A DNA stretch of 64,000 bases from JBLRWS01 sp047921075 (GTDB lineage: Bacteria > Bacteroidota > Rhodothermia > Balneolales > Balneolaceae), in the NCBI GenBank assembly GCA_047921075.1, contig JBLRWS010000004.1, positions 9,598 to 73,597 on the forward strand, written 5' to 3'. Positions 63,030 through 64,000 of this stretch are shown one piece after another; the first letter of the stretch is position 1, and the number at the start of each line of letters is the position of its first letter. The position numbers were made by a program, and so were the translations under genes. The notes under the pieces were generated by a model, which was not told the DNA's origin, made no database searches, and saw only the letters and a list, made by a program, of their open reading frames with translations.

Positions 63030-64000
63030 ATGTCCGTCCAACCCACATCATTCTCACTGCCGTTAGCTGATCACCCTTCCATTTATGTACTACACGAAAA
63101 TGAGGAGTGGCTCGTGCCGCTTCGGCAAGCATTCAACGATCTACACATTCCTTTTCAGGAGTGGTTTCTTCATGAAGGCCGTTTACCTCTTGATCAAGAG
63201 CCGCCGCAAGGGGTTTTTTATAACCGGATGAGCGCCTCCTCTCACACGCGAGGGCATCGTTACTCGGCAGAATTTACTGCGCCGGTTTTGGCCTGGCTTG
63301 AGGCGCATGGCCGGCGGGTAGTCAATGGGCGGCGGGCCCTGCAACTCGAAATCGGAAAAGCGGAACAGTATCTTCAGCTACAGGCACACGGAGTTCGGGT
63401 GCCACGAACAGTGGTTGTGTCGGGAAGAGAGCAGTTGCTGCAGGCAGCCCGCGAATTTGACGAGCGGCCGTTTATTGTGAAACCAAACCGTGGCGGCAGA
63501 GGGCTGGGTGTGCAGCTGTTTCACACCGTTGAAGAGTTATCTGATTCGGTGCCCGCCATCGATGAGCTCTCGTTGGATGGCCTGGCGTTGGTGCAGCAAT
63601 ACGTGAAACCTGCCCATGGCACGATAACCCGCCTCGAATTTATCGGGGGGCGTTTTTTCTACGCCGTACAGGTAGATGCCACCGATGGCTTTGAGCTCTG
63701 CCCGGCAGACAGCTGCACGGTTGATGACGCCTTTTGCCCCGCGCCCGGACAGAACAAGCCCAATAAATTTACCCTGGATGCCGGGTTTTCTGATCCCGAT
63801 CTGATTCGCCGGCTGGAAGCATTCTTTGCCGATAACCATATTGAGGTCGGCGCTGCAGAATTTGTAGAAGCGCCCGATGGCGCACGCTATGTGTATGATG
63901 TGAATGTAAACACCAATTATAACCAACAGGCAGAGAAAGAAGCCGGAAATGACCGACGAGCGATGCACCGGCTGGCCTCATTTTTGAGAGATGAGCTGGA
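63030..64000 (+). CDS. ATP-grasp (RimK-like) ligase, 3' truncated by window edge
   Basis: 323 residues are visible and the frame is still open at 64000. The ATP-grasp signs are R-P-F-I-V-K151-P-N-R-G-G-R-G-L-G (ATP-binding Lys and Gly-rich loop), L-V-Q-Q-Y-V, E-F-I-G-G-R-F-F-Y, and the metal site Y-D290-V-N292-V-N294. The family joins a carboxylate to an amine or other nucleophile through an acyl phosphate; RimK-type members add glutamate, but the substrate here is unknown. It is translated from the ATG at 63030; no strong ribosome binding site is seen. Confidence 0.88.
   Translation, partial: MSVQPTSFSLPLADHPSIYVLHENEEWLVPLRQAFNDLHIPFQEWFLHEGRLPLDQEPPQGVFYNRMSASSHTRGHRYSAEFTAPVLAWLEAHGRRVVNGRRALQLEIGKAEQYLQLQAHGVRVPRTVVVSGREQLLQAAREFDERPFIVKPNRGGRGLGVQLFHTVEELSDSVPAIDELSLDGLALVQQYVKPAHGTITRLEFIGGRFFYAVQVDATDGFELCPADSCTVDDAFCPAPGQNKPNKFTLDAGFSDPDLIRRLEAFFADNHIEVGAAEFVEAPDGARYVYDVNVNTNYNQQAEKEAGNDRRAMHRLASFLRDEL

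Noticed and set aside
62822..63070. 82-codon frame overlapping the ATP-grasp start
   Set aside because: It crosses the hairpin and the real ATG at 63030 in another frame and looks non-coding.
1..64000. Prophage, integrative element, IS or CRISPR array
   Set aside because: No integrase, transposase, phage structural gene, or regularly spaced repeats were seen; gene content is core-like.

Overview
The window looks like a chromosomal scaffold from the Bacteroidota/Balneolota/Rhodothermota (FCB) branch, most likely a marine or halophilic Balneola-like bacterium. The support is a type IX secretion (T9SS/Por) C-terminal sorting domain with the NYPNPFNP signature at 9792-10226, plug-domain proteins without barrels, a DUF4270-like lipoprotein beside a short glycogen-synthase-like protein, Bacteroidota-style weak ribosome binding sites, and the rpmH-rnpA-yidC and dnaX-ybaB-recR blocks. 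It is an assembled scaffold: two runs of exactly 100 N (23948-24047 and 55228-55327) interrupt genes. I found no IS element, prophage, CRISPR array, tRNA or rRNA.

Layout. 1-524: 3' part of a CcdA-like thiol membrane protein. 570-7920 (minus): envelope operon tamA-tamB plus a membrane-anchored metzincin. 8229-9281: copper delivery pair SCO1 + PCu(A)C. 9308-11685: GlsB-like membrane protein, a protein that is little more than a T9SS sorting domain, and an exported amidohydrolase. 11722-17055 (minus): two tandem 812-821 aa proteins with a macroglobulin-like (MG2) head and a TonB plug but no barrel. 17307-24509: acetate kinase, a class III cyclase with a degenerate receiver, an anchored 5'-nucleotidase, and an M14 peptidase. 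24601-35364 (minus): glgB-malQ-comA-like-short GT5 protein-DUF4270-OMP-TPR, then a hairpin, then rho. 35456-41126: LolC/E-type permease, two DUF1684 lipoproteins, rpmH-rnpA-yidC. 41199-47359: HSDR_N nuclease-like protein, pepP, DUF3267 zincin, malic enzyme, M1 peptidase. 47381-50251 (minus): dnaX-ybaB-recR. 50375-58823: GWxTD protein, membrane-anchored MurF-like ligase, NDP-sugar nucleotidyltransferase, OmpA-like lipoprotein, cca, SemiSWEET, ispE. 58908-64000: glycogen phosphorylase, MscS, a small membrane protein, and an ATP-grasp gene cut by the window edge.

How the genes fit together. There are two main themes. One is envelope biogenesis: TamAB, YidC, LolC/E, MurF-like ligase, OmpA, T9SS cargo. 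The other is storage glucan turnover: GlgB, MalQ, GlgP, SemiSWEET. No full-length glycogen synthase and no identifiable glgC lie in the window. Housekeeping genes (rho, rpmH, rnpA, dnaX, recR, cca, ispE) show ordinary core chromosome. The best candidates for unusual biology are a coiled-coil-split metzincin in the tamAB operon, a ten-A slippage run in dnaX with early stops in both alternative frames plus loss of the DnaX zinc module, the tandem barrel-less MG2/plug proteins, the stand-alone sorting-domain protein, the GT5 domain lacking its nucleotide-sugar motif, an rpmH/rnpA overlap, and a possible transcription attenuator before the ATP-grasp gene.
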